A DNA stretch of 64,000 bases, taken from the NCBI GenBank assembly GCA_012064415.1, contig SSNU01000041.1, positions 298,436 to 362,435 on the forward strand. The letters are read 5' to 3'. Below, piece by piece: positions 36,604 to 47,558 of the stretch (the stretch's first letter is position 1; each line of letters begins with the position of its first letter). The notes under the pieces were generated by a model that ran no database searches, was not told where the DNA came from, and saw only the letters and a program-made list of their open reading frames with translations. The DNA comes from Gyrodactylus bullatarudis. Taxonomy: Eukaryota > Platyhelminthes > Monogenea > Gyrodactylidea > Gyrodactylidae. The position numbers were made by a program, and so were the translations under genes.

Positions 36604-36977
36604 AAACCATCACTTGTCAAATTATCAAAGTCACAACCCTCAAAATTAACCTTAATGTAACTTTCTTTTAGTATTATTATTATTATTATTGAATAGCCGA
36701 GGATTAAGCAAACCCCTTTTGTAATCTACATTAAAATAAGATCAAGTTGAATAATCAAAGCTACTCTTTCCTTTACCCTGTTGATCCTTAACGCTTAACC
36801 GATAACTGGATTATCTGCGCCAATTATTAAAAGACACTCATTCAGAATTTATCCCTAATACTAATCTATTTCTCAGTTTTAGAATAATTACTTAAATTAC
36901 GTTAGAGAGAGAGTAAAAAAATCAAAGTTTTATTGATTCAAGATTTTAATTTGATGTAAATTAAAAAAAAATTTGTA
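36604..36977. other. Convergent intergenic region, TRIC / UBL7-like
   Basis: 374 bp of 3' flanks, with an ATT triplet microsatellite near 36672-36690. No gene seen. Confidence 0.5.
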
Positions 36978-38030
36978 TCAATTGAATAAAATGTTCATAG
37001 CTAATTCAATGCTTCCGTTTGTTGCCTCCAAAACATTGAGCATAGCATCATTAAGGGGTAGACCCATACTAACGAGCTGTTCAATCTGAGTTTTATACTT
37101 GACTCTTAAATCTTGTGTATTCCCAGATATTTCTGGATTATTTTCAGAAGTATCCATGCTAGTATCCATATTATTAATTCTAGTAGTAGATTCACCAGAA
37201 CTTGGATTATTAGCTGCTGCAGCATTCAGAACGCTACGCAGGAATGTTGAAGATATAACTGGATTTTGTTGGTTTTGAGATGAATTTCTAGTAAAACGAT
37301 GTGACTGAGACAAAGAAGCTTCAACTGAACTAGGATCCATAGTCATTGTTGATAAGTTTACGTTACGTAGTTCTTCTTGAGTTGCATCACTCATCAAATG
37401 ACCTGGATTTGCAGAGAGTACCGGATCTACTGTGTAATCCCGATTGAAAATTTCCATAATTTCCTCAGGACCAGATAGATGCCGCGAATATTCGTGAGGG
37501 AATAACTCTTCCATTCTCAAAAGAACAGATATAAGTACAGGACATTTCTTAGATACTGCTTCAAATCTATCCTTACTGTTGAGAATAGAATGAATGGTTT
37601 GATCATTCAATAAAGAGGTAATAGCAATTTTTTCTTTTCGTAATTCTGGAAAATGAGTCATAATTTCTTCAAAATATTTCTTGTTCTTCAAACATCTGAG
37701 AGAGTTGTATAAAGCAACAGGATTGGAGAAAACTATATGTTTCCTGGCCTGCATAGGATCTTTGGTTAAATCCAAATTTTCAACTTGGGGCTTTTGAGAA
37801 ACATGAACTAGCAGAGTTTCATTAGATGCTAGACTAATATCACAACTCCTTACATTGTCACTAATAATTCTTCCTCGTCTATTAACTTGAATTTCAGAAT
37901 CGTTCACAATCAATTCTCTAGGCAATAGAGCAATAACAGAAGATTTTAGACAGTCAAATTTTTCGTCTAGAGAATGTTTAGTTATGTTAGTAGCATTTTG
38001 GCTGATTGTTAAGATTTTCAAATCAATCAT
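36978..38030 (-). CDS. UBL7: UBL7-like ubiquitin-like/UBA protein
   Basis: Single exon, 350 aa. Residues about 1-80 form a ubiquitin-like domain (IVNDSEIQVNRRGRIISDN). A central segment (residues ~95-175, NPVALYNSLRCLKNKKYFEEI through CPVLISVLLRMEELF) lines up with UBL7's region between UBL and UBA better than with ubiquilin's STI1 repeats. A Ser/Asn/Thr-rich linker leads to a C-terminal UBA (QLVSMGLPLNDAMLNVLEA ... AMNILFN) with the MGL variant of the MGF/MGY loop. Such UBL-UBA proteins shuttle ubiquitinated clients. A divergent ubiquilin remains possible. Start codon only 83 bp from KANSL2. Confidence 0.72.
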   Translation of the reverse strand: MIDLKILTISQNATNITKHSLDEKFDCLKSSVIALLPRELIVNDSEIQVNRRGRIISDNVRSCDISLASNETLLVHVSQKPQVENLDLTKDPMQARKHIVFSNPVALYNSLRCLKNKKYFEEIMTHFPELRKEKIAITSLLNDQTIHSILNSKDRFEAVSKKCPVLISVLLRMEELFPHEYSRHLSGPEEIMEIFNRDYTVDPVLSANPGHLMSDATQEELRNVNLSTMTMDPSSVEASLSQSHRFTRNSSQNQQNPVISSTFLRSVLNAAAANNPSSGESTTRINNMDTSMDTSENNPEISGNTQDLRVKYKTQIEQLVSMGLPLNDAMLNVLEATNGSIELAMNILFN

Positions 38031-38113
38031 TAATTTTTAACAAATTCCTCCATAAACTCTGATTTTTTTATTGAACATTTGAATTCAAATTTCATTAGAA
38101 ATTTATGTAGGAA
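38031..38113. promoter_or_regulatory. 83-bp divergent promoter gap, UBL7-like / KANSL2
   Basis: Shortest start-to-start gap in the window; both 5' UTRs and any promoter elements must share it or extend into coding sequence. Confidence 0.45.
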
Positions 38114-40001
38114 ATGTCAGGAGAAAATACAAAGATAGAGGATTTATGTCTTTATGAAAATGCAGAATGCAGTCGACGTTCTTTGCCAAAAGAATCATTT
38201 TGCAATTACCATTTAGACTTGGAAAAGTCTTCCAATTATAAGCATTGTAGTTATGTGTTTGACTCTTTGCAGAAATACCCATGTGAAAATCTTGTCCTTA
38301 AGGATACTAACTACAAGTATGTACTTTAGTAGTTATATGTTCATATTTTCATTGAATTCCAAACATATTTTGTTAGTTTTTGTTACAAGCACTCCCTGGA
38401 ACAAGAACCCAGTGCCCATTCTTTCAATGTAGAAAACAAGCAAAATCCATGTGGATTACTTTTATCACAGAAAATCGACCGTCAGGAAGAGATATTTATT
38501 TCTATGAGCAAAGTAGATTTAATAGATTGTTGGTCATCTGATGGAGATTCTGTCAGTAGTTCTAGCAGCTCAGAAAATTCTTTTACCATTGATGTTGTCG
38601 AACCAATCAGTCCACCAAAGCGAAAAAAAAGTATTAACCTACTCAGACGAGCTCAGACTTTTAGTGAAATTGAAACCTTGAACATGGCTATTGATAGATG
38701 GATTCGTTATTACAGAATGTGTTATCGACTTTTTCAAACCTACAAAGTCAACATGATTAAATACTACACTCCATACGCTGTCAGGAAATACCTTTCAAAA
38801 AAAACACCTTCTAGACATTCAACAAATCAGTCAAAATTTGAAAGTTTGTTCACTGATATCAAGAATTGATAATTAAATTAATTAAAACCCTATTTTAGCA
38901 AAAACGTTGAATGTTTCCAATTCTCAAAGTAACGACTTTGAAATCTATGGAGATGGCGAAAAGAAGACTTATGAGAATCAAGAAATGAAACTTTTAAGGT
39001 CTCTTTATAACTCGCGTATATCCCGAGAAAGAACAGCTCTAAGAAAGTTTGGTAGACACAGTGTACGTGTGGCGAATCAGCGTTATCAGAATGCAGTCTC
39101 AAAATATGCAATTATGTGTAGTCTTTTGGCTCCATGGAAGAAAAATACCTCTGGTCAGATAACTATCCAGCAGTGCAAGTATAAAGATCCAACTTTGACT
39201 ACTTGGGAGAAGGTGAATTTTATTTTTATCATATTTTATCTTTCATTAGTTTTGCAATCAAACAGCTGTTCCCTTGACATCATTTTGCTTTCAACACCTA
39301 GTTCGTAATACTTCATTTATTGGGAATTTACAAATTAATGCAGATCCTCATATCGATGCTGACTACCATAACTCTTCCTCCTACTTTGATTTCAGTCCAA
39401 ACTTTGATCTATCAACTTCCCCCTTGGCAGGTCATTCGCCTACATCTGCCATTTCGTCTGCGGGTGTTACTCCCTCTTCAGATGGAAGTACTGTCAAGCA
39501 ATGTCTCTTTCGGTCTTGTGGCCACATTTCCAATGATACAAGTATGTACTGTATTTGTAACCCCCCTATCTCTTTTAAATAGCCTGTAATCAACCTGTAA
39601 TTGGTTGGAATCCTTATTCACGCTGCCCGAAACATACTACTGTTCAAGATTTATGGCCACAAATTCAAAATTCAATAAACAACAACAGCTTCATATCCGT
39701 ATCGAATAATAATAACTCAGAGGTATCCCTCACATATGATGAGATCCTTAGTCATAAGGAGGACGAATACATTCAGGAGAATCAGATAAAGGAGGAAAAC
39801 CTCTCTTTCAACAATATAAAGTAACTTGAATAATTTCACCCTAGCTATCAAAATGATTCAAGGGAAGAGAAGAAAATCAAAAAAGAATCTATCGAAAAGG
39901 AAGATGAGAGTCTCATCGACATGCAGAATCATTCCTCCCAGACAAATGCCACTGATTCGGCGACTGATGAAGTAGCGGCCAAGGAAATGGAAATTTCATA
40001 A
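38114..40001 (+). CDS. KANSL2: KANSL2, subunit of the NSL histone acetyltransferase complex
   Basis: Exons 38114-38316, 38377-38843, 38899-39212, 39250-39541, 39583-39820, 39845-40001; 556 aa. Introns are 60, 55, 37, 41 and 24 nt. KANSL2 carries two bipartite zinc-binding C..C..H..C..H modules. The first is CLYENAECSRRSLPKESFCNYH then CSYVFDSLQKYPCENL..FCYKH; the second is CNQTAVPLTSFCFQH then CLFRSC..CNQPVIGWNPYSRCPKH. This spacing matches human KANSL2. A basic helical part (SRISRERTALRKFGRH) lies between. The C terminus is acidic/charged (REEKKIKKESIEKED). The donor at 38843 (GTTTGT) is the weakest. The last intron (39821-39844) is 24 nt; without it the frame stops. Confidence 0.85.
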
Positions 40002-40111
40002 TTTATCAAATAAATCCTTCTAATACTACAAAATCTCAATTAGTACTTCTTTTGGTGTTCCATTTCTAAAGTTGTGATAAATTTTATAATTTCATCTCTT
40101 TCCTACCATAG

Positions 40112-41547
40112 GAGGAAATTGAAGATCAGGATGTCCTCCTTGTTCATGGATTTCGAAGTCCCATAGGCAAGTTATGTGGCAACCTTTCCGAACTGGAAGC
40201 TCACGAAATTGGTGGTCAGGTACTCTTGGGATTGTTGGAATATCTAAAAAAATTCAACCTGGATCCTATTCCTAACCTGGATCAGGTCATCGTTGGACAA
40301 GTCTTGACTGCTGGTTCTGGCCAGAATCCTGCGCGTAGAGCTGCTCACTATGCTGGTAATTGAATTGTAAATAATCTTTATTTCGTTATCTTAAAAGGCA
40401 TCCCGATGTCAATACCCTCATATGGTGTCAATATGGTCTGTGGCAGTGGACTATTGTCAATAGGTCTCTGCTTTGATTCTCTTCGTCAGAGAAATACCCC
40501 AGAAAACGTTTGGTGTCTAGCCGGTGGCCAAGAATCCATGTCTCGTGCTCCTCATTATATTCCAGGAATGCGAGCTAATTGCAAGCGAGGCGGAGTTCCT
40601 ACCTATGGAGATGTTAGTATGCTGGATGCTGTGAAATTTGATGGCCTCACTGATTCCTTTGGTAATGGACTCATGGGTGATACTGCTGAGAATGTAGCTG
40701 CCAGATATACAATCTCGAAAGAGGAACAAGACAAATTTGCAATAGACTCTCATTTAAAATATCACCAGGCCAAAGAGTTTATCCAGCAAGAAATCATTCC
40801 CATCAAGGCAGGTCTAATTTCTAATCGGAAATATCATCATTTTTATCCTTCTATCTTATTAGCTAAACAAATCAGATGTCCTAATTGTCTGTGATGAAAG
40901 TCCTAGACTACCTGAAAAACTTGATGGCTTGAAAAAACTCCCATGTGTTTTCAATAATAAAGAAGGAGATGTTAGAACTGTTACTGCTGGAAACGCATGT
41001 CCTTTGAATGATGGTTCTGCTTTTGTAGCCATCACTAACGGATTCACATTTAAGCAAAATTTGTCAAAATTGAACAATGATTTCAGAGATAATCTATATC
41101 TCTGTCGGATTGTTGGCTGGGAAAAGTCTGGTCTTGATCCTTCTGTTATGGGTCTTGGGCCTGTTTACGCTATAAGAAAACTATGTAGTAAGTTTATTAA
41201 TTCACCACCAATACATTCAACATTCAAGTGATGTAACAATGTCTTCACTTTTAGAAAAGATAAATTGGAAAATATCTGACGTAGATTTCTTTGAAATAAA
41301 CGAAGCATTTGCTAGTCAATCGATTGCAGTCATAAGGGATCTAGGTCTTGACCAATCAAAAGTTAACGTTGGAGGAGGCTCAATAGCTATTGGACATCCG
41401 CTTGGTGCTAGCGGAGCGAGAATTTTGGTGACTTTAATGCATAGAATCGCCGTGGAAAGTAGCAAAAGAAAATCTAAACTCAAGGGAATTGCTTCGCTCT
41501 GCATTGGTGGAGGTATGGGGATATCCATGGCCATTGAAGGTGTATAA
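40112..41547 (+). CDS. ACAT2: Acetyl-CoA acetyltransferase (cytosolic thiolase), 5' end unresolved
   Basis: Exons 40112-40355, 40398-40811, 40876-41187, 41255-41547; 420 codons. Condenses two acetyl-CoA to acetoacetyl-CoA, the first step of sterol/ketone synthesis. The nucleophilic Cys sits in [43 protein letters not shown] and [17 protein letters not shown] are clear. The His is in [14 protein letters not shown] and the second Cys in [10 protein letters not shown]. No peroxisomal or mitochondrial signal is evident. Problem: the first exon begins at a good acceptor (..accatag at 40111), the in-frame codon before it is a stop, and no start exon is found in the 110 bp after KANSL2. See findings. 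The acceptor at 40875 was chosen because it alone keeps frame. Confidence 0.9.
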
Positions 41548-41720
41548 TTCCATTGGGTTCTATCGAATGTTGGAAAGATCATAAAATCAAGTGTTGTGCT
41601 TAACATATTTATCAGTGTTATAACTTAGAATGAGAATAAAGATATTTATCTTTTTTATACTTTTGTTCTGATAATATTCTTCAGATGCCTCATGTATTTA
41701 ATTTTTTTATTTAATCTAGA

Positions 41721-42131
41721 ATGAAGAATAACGAATCAAGACCATCTGGAATTGCAAATGAGATTCAGAGAGTTTTTATTGGACGAGATTTTAGTGAGGG
41801 TACAGGAGTACAGTTTAGCCTGGAATTTCCGAACGAACTCAAATCAAGGATAGACGAAGAAAAATTTAGAAAACAAATTGAAAGAATAAACAGCATTTTT
41901 GTCGAAGCTGAGTCCATCTCGACTCCTGTAGTGATGGAAAACGTCCTTGGATGCCTAACAGGTTATTTAGTCTACCTCTGCATACCCACCCATTACGAGA
42001 AGTGTTTGCGGAAAGTTAGTTCTCTTGTTTATGACATAAACAAAGTCCTTATAAAAGAAGGTTTACTTCTAATTGATCCTTCTGAACGAGGCTTAAGAGT
42101 CCTGGAGATTTGTATTATGGACAGACAGTAA
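41721..42131 (+). CDS. GOLGA7: Golgin subfamily A member 7 (GCP16/Erf4 family)
   Basis: Single exon, 136 aa, the usual size for GOLGA7. The protein is the partner of the DHHC9 palmitoyltransferase that palmitoylates Ras at the Golgi. Family marks: VFIGRDFSEGTGVQFSLEFPNEL (compare [23 protein letters not shown]), the helix RINSIFVEAE, then LGCLTGYLVYLCIPTHYEKCL with Cys residues that are normally palmitoylated, and NKVLIKEGLLLIDPSERGLRVLEI. Start: first ATG of the frame, 173 bp after the thiolase stop. Confidence 0.93.
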   Translation: MKNNESRPSGIANEIQRVFIGRDFSEGTGVQFSLEFPNELKSRIDEEKFRKQIERINSIFVEAESISTPVVMENVLGCLTGYLVYLCIPTHYEKCLRKVSSLVYDINKVLIKEGLLLIDPSERGLRVLEICIMDRQ

Positions 42132-42259
42132 AATATTATTTGGATTGTTGCGCTTGATAAAATCTTTAATTAATTTTCGCAATCATAACAAGAATATTTG
42201 GCTATAAGTTCTATGATGTATTTTAACTTTTTCAATAATAACTTTACAATAACTAAAAC

Positions 42260-42440
42260 TTAATCCTTTTTACGAGACATGTATAAACCGAGGAATACAC
42301 AAGAACCCCAAGCACACATAGTTATCTAAAGAATAATATAAAATTTAAATTACATTTCTTCTTCCTCTTAGAGTGAAGGTATTGAAATGTTTCTGCCAAC
42401 CTTTGAAAGCATCATCTGGAACGTCAGAACCACCTGCCAT
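42260..42440 (-). CDS. ATP5MK: DAPIT/ATP5MK-like subunit of mitochondrial ATP synthase
   Basis: Two exons, 42440-42354 and 42325-42260, split by a 28-nt intron (GT..AG); 50 aa. DAPIT (USMG5) is a tiny membrane subunit of F1Fo ATP synthase that stabilises dimers. The product starts MAGGSDVP and has FKGWQKHFNTFTLRGRRN, matching FTGIKKYFNSYTLTGRMN of vertebrate DAPIT. A single hydrophobic helix (CAWGSCVFLGLYM) and a basic end (SRKKD) follow. Both the size and the placement of the helix fit. It is too short for ordinary ORF searches, and the intron hides it further. Divergent to the VPS39-family gene, 197 bp between starts. Confidence 0.85.
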
Positions 42441-42637
42441 TGCTATTAAAATGAAATTTTTGAAAAGTGCACATGAGAAAATCAAATCTTAGATTATTTC
42501 TAAAAAATGAATTGTTTTAATGACTTGTTTTTTGGGCCGACTCAAAATTGACAGTCCAACAAAACTTGTATTATTAAATGTTAGTCATTTCAGAAAAAGA
42601 GTGATACTCCTCTCTGTTATTCCAATGTTGTAACATC

Positions 42638-45529
42638 ATGGATTCTCTTTATGAATTCAAAATAAACAATATAAACTTTTCCGATTTTGACAACTCTTTT
42701 ATTGTCGACGGAGATAAATTACTTTTGCTTAGAGGAAATATTATAGAACGCTTTTTGATACAATTGGGATTCGATTCAGATAATGAATACATTTTACTCT
42801 TGCTGAGTAGAGAAAATATTGCAGTATGATATAATCTGACTTAAAAGTTTGATGATCTAGGTAAAATTTTCCATTTGCATAAGAATAAACAGTTCCTTGC
42901 TCTATCCGAAAGCGAAGGTATTCTTCTGCTTGATTACTCTTTTAAAGTAAATCGAATTCCTCTATCATCTAGCTTCAAAAACGATTAATCAACATCAAAA
43001 AGCCCACACATTTCTTTGTAGAGCACATTTCCGAAGACTTGTCTTACATAGGAACTGTCGATACCAATGGAACACTTGTTATATACACCCTTATCAAAGA
43101 TGTTCTTAAGCAGTTACATCTTCACAATGAACTTAAAATTACACAAATAGTAAGCCACAATATTTTAATTTAGGCTCTTTCTTATCCAAATGTATGTTAT
43201 GCATCCGGAATGGAGTATCGTATGCTTAATTTGATAAAATCCTTAAAAACTCCCCTTTTCGTCCTCGATGAGTCTTCAAGACCAATAATTTATCCATTTA
43301 CTAATGGGGAATTTCTTCTGCTTGGACCTGGATCTTTGGGCCTGTTTTGTAATGAAAATGGACCTCTTCCTTGTGGGTCGTTAACTCTCCCTAGTTCTAT
43401 TGAAAGGATAGAATTTTTTTGGAACTATATCGTCATAGAAACTGACGAATTTTTTATTATTTATAATAAAAAAGATCAGAAGCAACTCATAACAATTCCT
43501 AATTCAAATAATCACATGTTTGCAATTGATATTCTCGGTAGACGAGTTATTCTCTTTGCTTGTCAATCTGAAAGTTCAGTGCGAATGTTTGGTGAAACTC
43601 CTTGGTATAAAAAGTGTCAAAAATTAATTTTCAATGGGTCCCTATCCGAGGCAGATAAGGTAAAATCAAATGAAGAGAAAAAGATTAATCAGCTGGCTCT
43701 GAGCTATCCTGATATGATTGAGCTCATTCAACAACACTTTCATGTAATTTGGATAGTTTTTCTTTTATATTTTTATAGAATATTTCCTGTAAATTGAAAA
43801 ACCTCCAAGGTTTCATGTATTTAGCCCAAGTTGATACAAAAATGTCGTTGGATAAATTTATTGAAGGCCATCTCGATCCAAGAGAGCTTCTTGTACGTCA
43901 TGAAAAACTTGGGCTTCACATGATATTTGTCAATGACCCATTTTACGTTGAAGACGACCTATTAACATTTCAGAAAATGGCCAGAAATGCTTCTGAGATG
44001 TGCGAACCAGAAAAAAGAGACAATCTTTATTCTAAGCATATGCATGCCTTTCAAGTAAATGATAGGTTAAAGTTTAATTCTAGGATATGCTATTGATGTA
44101 CTTGAATATATGGGAAGAAAAGTCCCCATTGGTTAAAAAGGAGATTAGACGTGCTATTCTTAAACTATCGCTCTGTCAAATACCTCTTCCAGACGACCTG
44201 CTGCTAACTAAAGAAAGTGGAAGAGAATTATTACATCTTGTTGAAATTGAGGCATCGAAAGACGTGGACGTTGTTATAGAAATTCTGTCAGAAACTGACT
44301 GTATGAAGTATCCTCTAGCAATGATTCACTACATGTTCCGAGATCAAAATCCCTGTTACCTTGAATTGAGTCTGGAAAGCTTATTTGATCTATTCAATAA
44401 TGAATGCAAAGAAAACTCGAATATCCGGATCAACTATCTAGCAGCTCTGATCAAGTATTTTCAAAGAATTATTATAATTCCCTTTAGTTGTAACATCTCA
44501 TTGAGCTCATTTCCTCCCAACGAACAAGAACTATTTCACGATGTCCTCCTGGATGAGATGGCCTATCCATACTGCCACGCTCTCATTCTAGTTAAGCATT
44601 TGGAACGATTCAAAATCTCCACCACCAAACTGAATCCAATTCCAGAGTCATTTATCAGGTATCTGCCAAAACTTGAAGCAAGATTCCTAAAAACCCTCAA
44701 GCAAAGTGATGATAATAAAGAAGTTTGTCCAGGACAATTGCTAACAACTAAATCAATTATCAAATTACTGGAAGAAAATTCTATTTTGATCTATCTGGAG
44801 AGTAAAAAGAATTTCTCAGGAAAACCATTGAATGACTTTGAGGAGGAAATCTATGAGCAAACATTATGCTTGCTGGCCATGAGGAACCCCTCTGAATATG
44901 GGTCATTATTTCTCTCCAAGTTGAAGCTCTTGAAAATTAAGAACCCAAAAAAGTTGATAAAGATGCTGAATGAATCTGAGCTGATGATCTTTGAGCAATC
45001 TTTGTTACATGGTTTTATGAGTAATCATGATACTGCTCTCTCTCTTTTGAAGGAAAATTTCCCTCTAGTCAAGGAATACATAGAAGTTTTCCTTAGTCAT
45101 GATAGGAACCCGTTAATGATGGACAAAGTTGCCGAGTTCCTCCTTCACACACACTCAATTGACCATCTTATTGAGGTAAGAGTTGTTTTAATATTATTCT
45201 AGATAACCAATGAATTTGGCGGGAGATTTGATGTTAGTAGATATTTTGACCATTTATCTCAAATCCAAATAGATCGTGTATCAGTGGGGCTTACTAAATG
45301 CCTGGCTCAAACTAATCATGATTTAGTCTGTGCTAAATTAAAAAATACGCTCGTGAAGCTAGATACTGACAAAGAAGAATATTTCAGGCCAAAGGGTGCT
45401 TGTGTTTTTGATAAGAATGATGTTAGGTGTTGGAATTGCACTGAATTAATTCTTCTCACAGAGGGATTTGTTGTGGACTACGACAGAGAAAAAGTCTTTC
45501 ATAAAAACTGTTATGAACAAAATTATTAA
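42638..45529 (+). CDS. VPS39/TGFBRAP1-family tethering subunit (CORVET/HOPS)
   Basis: Exons 42638-42823, 42848-42946, 42973-43149, 43174-43743, 43779-44054, 44084-45175, 45203-45529; 908 aa. The six introns are 24, 26, 24, 35, 29 and 27 nt, and all fall in phase 0. The N-terminal half is a divergent CNH/beta-propeller region (FDDLGKIFHLHKNKQFLAL). It is followed by LQGFMYLAQVDTKMSLDKF and EGHLDPRELL, which match GFIQFAQ..ARELF..GQLDVRELI of TGFBRAP1. A long helical solenoid follows, and the C-terminal zinc motif CWNC..GFVVDYDREKVFHKNC fits the CxxC...VVH..C finger of VPS39/TGFBRAP1. These proteins tether early or late endosomes to vesicles. I cannot separate VPS39 from TGFBRAP1. Its stop is 52 bp from that of the convergent LRRC47. 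Confidence 0.8.
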
Positions 45530-45581
45530 ATTAAATGATTTATTTTAGTGGAAAAATAATGATTTCTCTCACGAAGGAGTC

Positions 45582-47435
45582 TTAGCATACCCACTGAGTT
45601 TTGAATTTCTCAGATCTCAGATCATCACGAGACGGATACACCGCTCCTATATTATTATGATTTTCATATTCTACAACTCGAATTTGATTAATTATCAGAG
45701 GCCTTTTGACGCTAGGTCCGAGGGATTCATTCTCCTTCAGGCTAGCATTCACCATTAGCCAGTATATTAGCTGTTCCATTATTGATTTGCATTTGCTCAA
45801 GTTTACACCATTCACTTCCAAAAGCATAGTTTTAGTTGTAACAGCTATCCGAGTATTATGGCAATTGGAAAGAGGGGCCAATGAAATAACAGAGCCTTCA
45901 CAATCAGATACACTCAATCCCTAAATAGGAAAATTTGCAAGTGATTTTGAACCGGAGAAATTATTAAGAGAAGAAACAAACTTGATTGGCCAGAGAGTAC
46001 AAATACTTGTGGCAAGGCATCATTGTGTTTCTCTTTTTCGCCTTCCTCTCTAGGTCAGCTTCCAATTTTAATTGCTTCGCCAGTTCAGCGCCGGTCATCT
46101 CTTCTTCTCTATTAATCGGGTGAATACGAATGCTTGACAAAGCTTTTACCTGAGTGAAATCACTTGAATGGAGTAGATTAAAAAGCAAATTATTCTATTA
46201 ACCACTCACTTGAGCTGTGAGGGGCAAATCAAGTTTGCTAAGATCGTGAGTAGCTATCGTTGCATCCAATCTTTTATTGCAAATACCACCATGAAGGGAT
46301 GTTTGAAATTTAATGAAAGCCTTGACAATTTTTTGGTCTTCATGGAAGCTTAGATTACGAACAACGCATGCCAAAATGTGAGGTCGACTGTATTTCTTCA
46401 AGAGCGGCAGATTTTTGACGTATATAAAGTAATTCTAACGAGCCAAGTGAAAATAAAAAAACCTTACCTCTGGACTAATCTTGGGAGAATCTATTTCCAA
46501 AAACGACGAGTTTTCATATCCACCATTTTCAATTGATTGTGAGGTTTTGCGAGCATTTTTCGGATCCTCACATGTATTCTCGATTTCATTATCATCATTT
46601 GATTCATCAATAATGACGGAATTATCCCCAAAAAACATTTTTGCAATCTGTTCGGAATTTGGATCTTTAAAGGTTGCTGCATGATCAAATAGACTCTTGA
46701 GGTTAACAGGCTTCTGAGTGGAAAGTTTTTTCAGTTTACGGTCATTTCCAAAAGGATTTTCATCCAGGAGAACTTCTGCTAGTTTTTTACAGGCAGCTAT
46801 TGATTTGGGAAGAAAAACAAGATTATTTTTAGAGCATCTCAAGGTCTTGAGACTTTTGAGACAACCAATGTCTAAAGGCAAGTGAAGAAGCTGATTATTA
46901 GATGCATCCAAGGTCATTAACTTTTCACAAAAGAGCAACGATTCAGGAAGGGATGTGAGGTTATTATATGGGATCTTGAGATGGAGAAGTTTACTTAAAT
47001 TCTTTAGAGAAGGCAAATTGACCAGTTTATTATTTGAAAAGTTGATTGATTCAAGATTTTGGCAGCTTTCAAATAGGTTTTCAGGGAGAGTGGACAATTG
47101 ATTACCAGAGAGATCAATATTTTTTAAATGTACCAAACTTCCGATGGAGCTGGGAAGTGCTTGAATTTTATTGTTCACAAAAGAAATAATCATAAGATTC
47201 TTGAGTTTCCCTATAGCCTCAGGCACAAATTCCAAATTTGATTGAAATATACTCAAGTGATTCAAATTTATCAAATTGAAAAGACGATGATCGAAACTTT
47301 CATTGTTTGATTCCAAGAATGGATTAATGTCTGAACCGGTAAGACTTATTTCTAGAAATCTTCCTGTTTTGGCTTTGGTAACTTTGGACAACTGAAGAGA
47401 TAGGATGTAAAAATTGAAAATACCTCTACATTCAT
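45582..47435 (-). CDS. LRRC47: LRRC47, leucine-rich repeat protein with B3/B4 tRNA-binding-like domain
   Basis: Exons 47435-47424, 47391-46468, 46434-46210, 46149-45982, 45920-45582; 555 aa; introns 32, 33, 60 and 61 nt. Exon 1 is 12 nt and holds only Met and three residues. The N-terminal half has about seven leucine-rich repeats (LKNLMIISFVNNKIQALPSS and similar). The C-terminal half carries the region like the B3/B4 domain of phenylalanyl-tRNA synthetase beta: HILACVVRNLSF, LHGGICNKRLDATIATHDLSKLDLP, EMTGAELAKQLKLEA, and a final RVVEYENHNNIGAVYPSRDDL. The function of LRRC47 is poorly known. All introns are phase 0. The start is 123 bp from the divergent RETREG-like gene. Confidence 0.88.
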
Positions 47436-47558
47436 GATTATCTGATTTGTATTTATAGTTCAGCTAAAAGAAGAAAAATCTTTTTATTTCGACTTGACTG
47501 ACTTTTGTCTTTAAAATTTTAAAATTTTCAAATATTTAGTTATTATATTTTTATCTGT

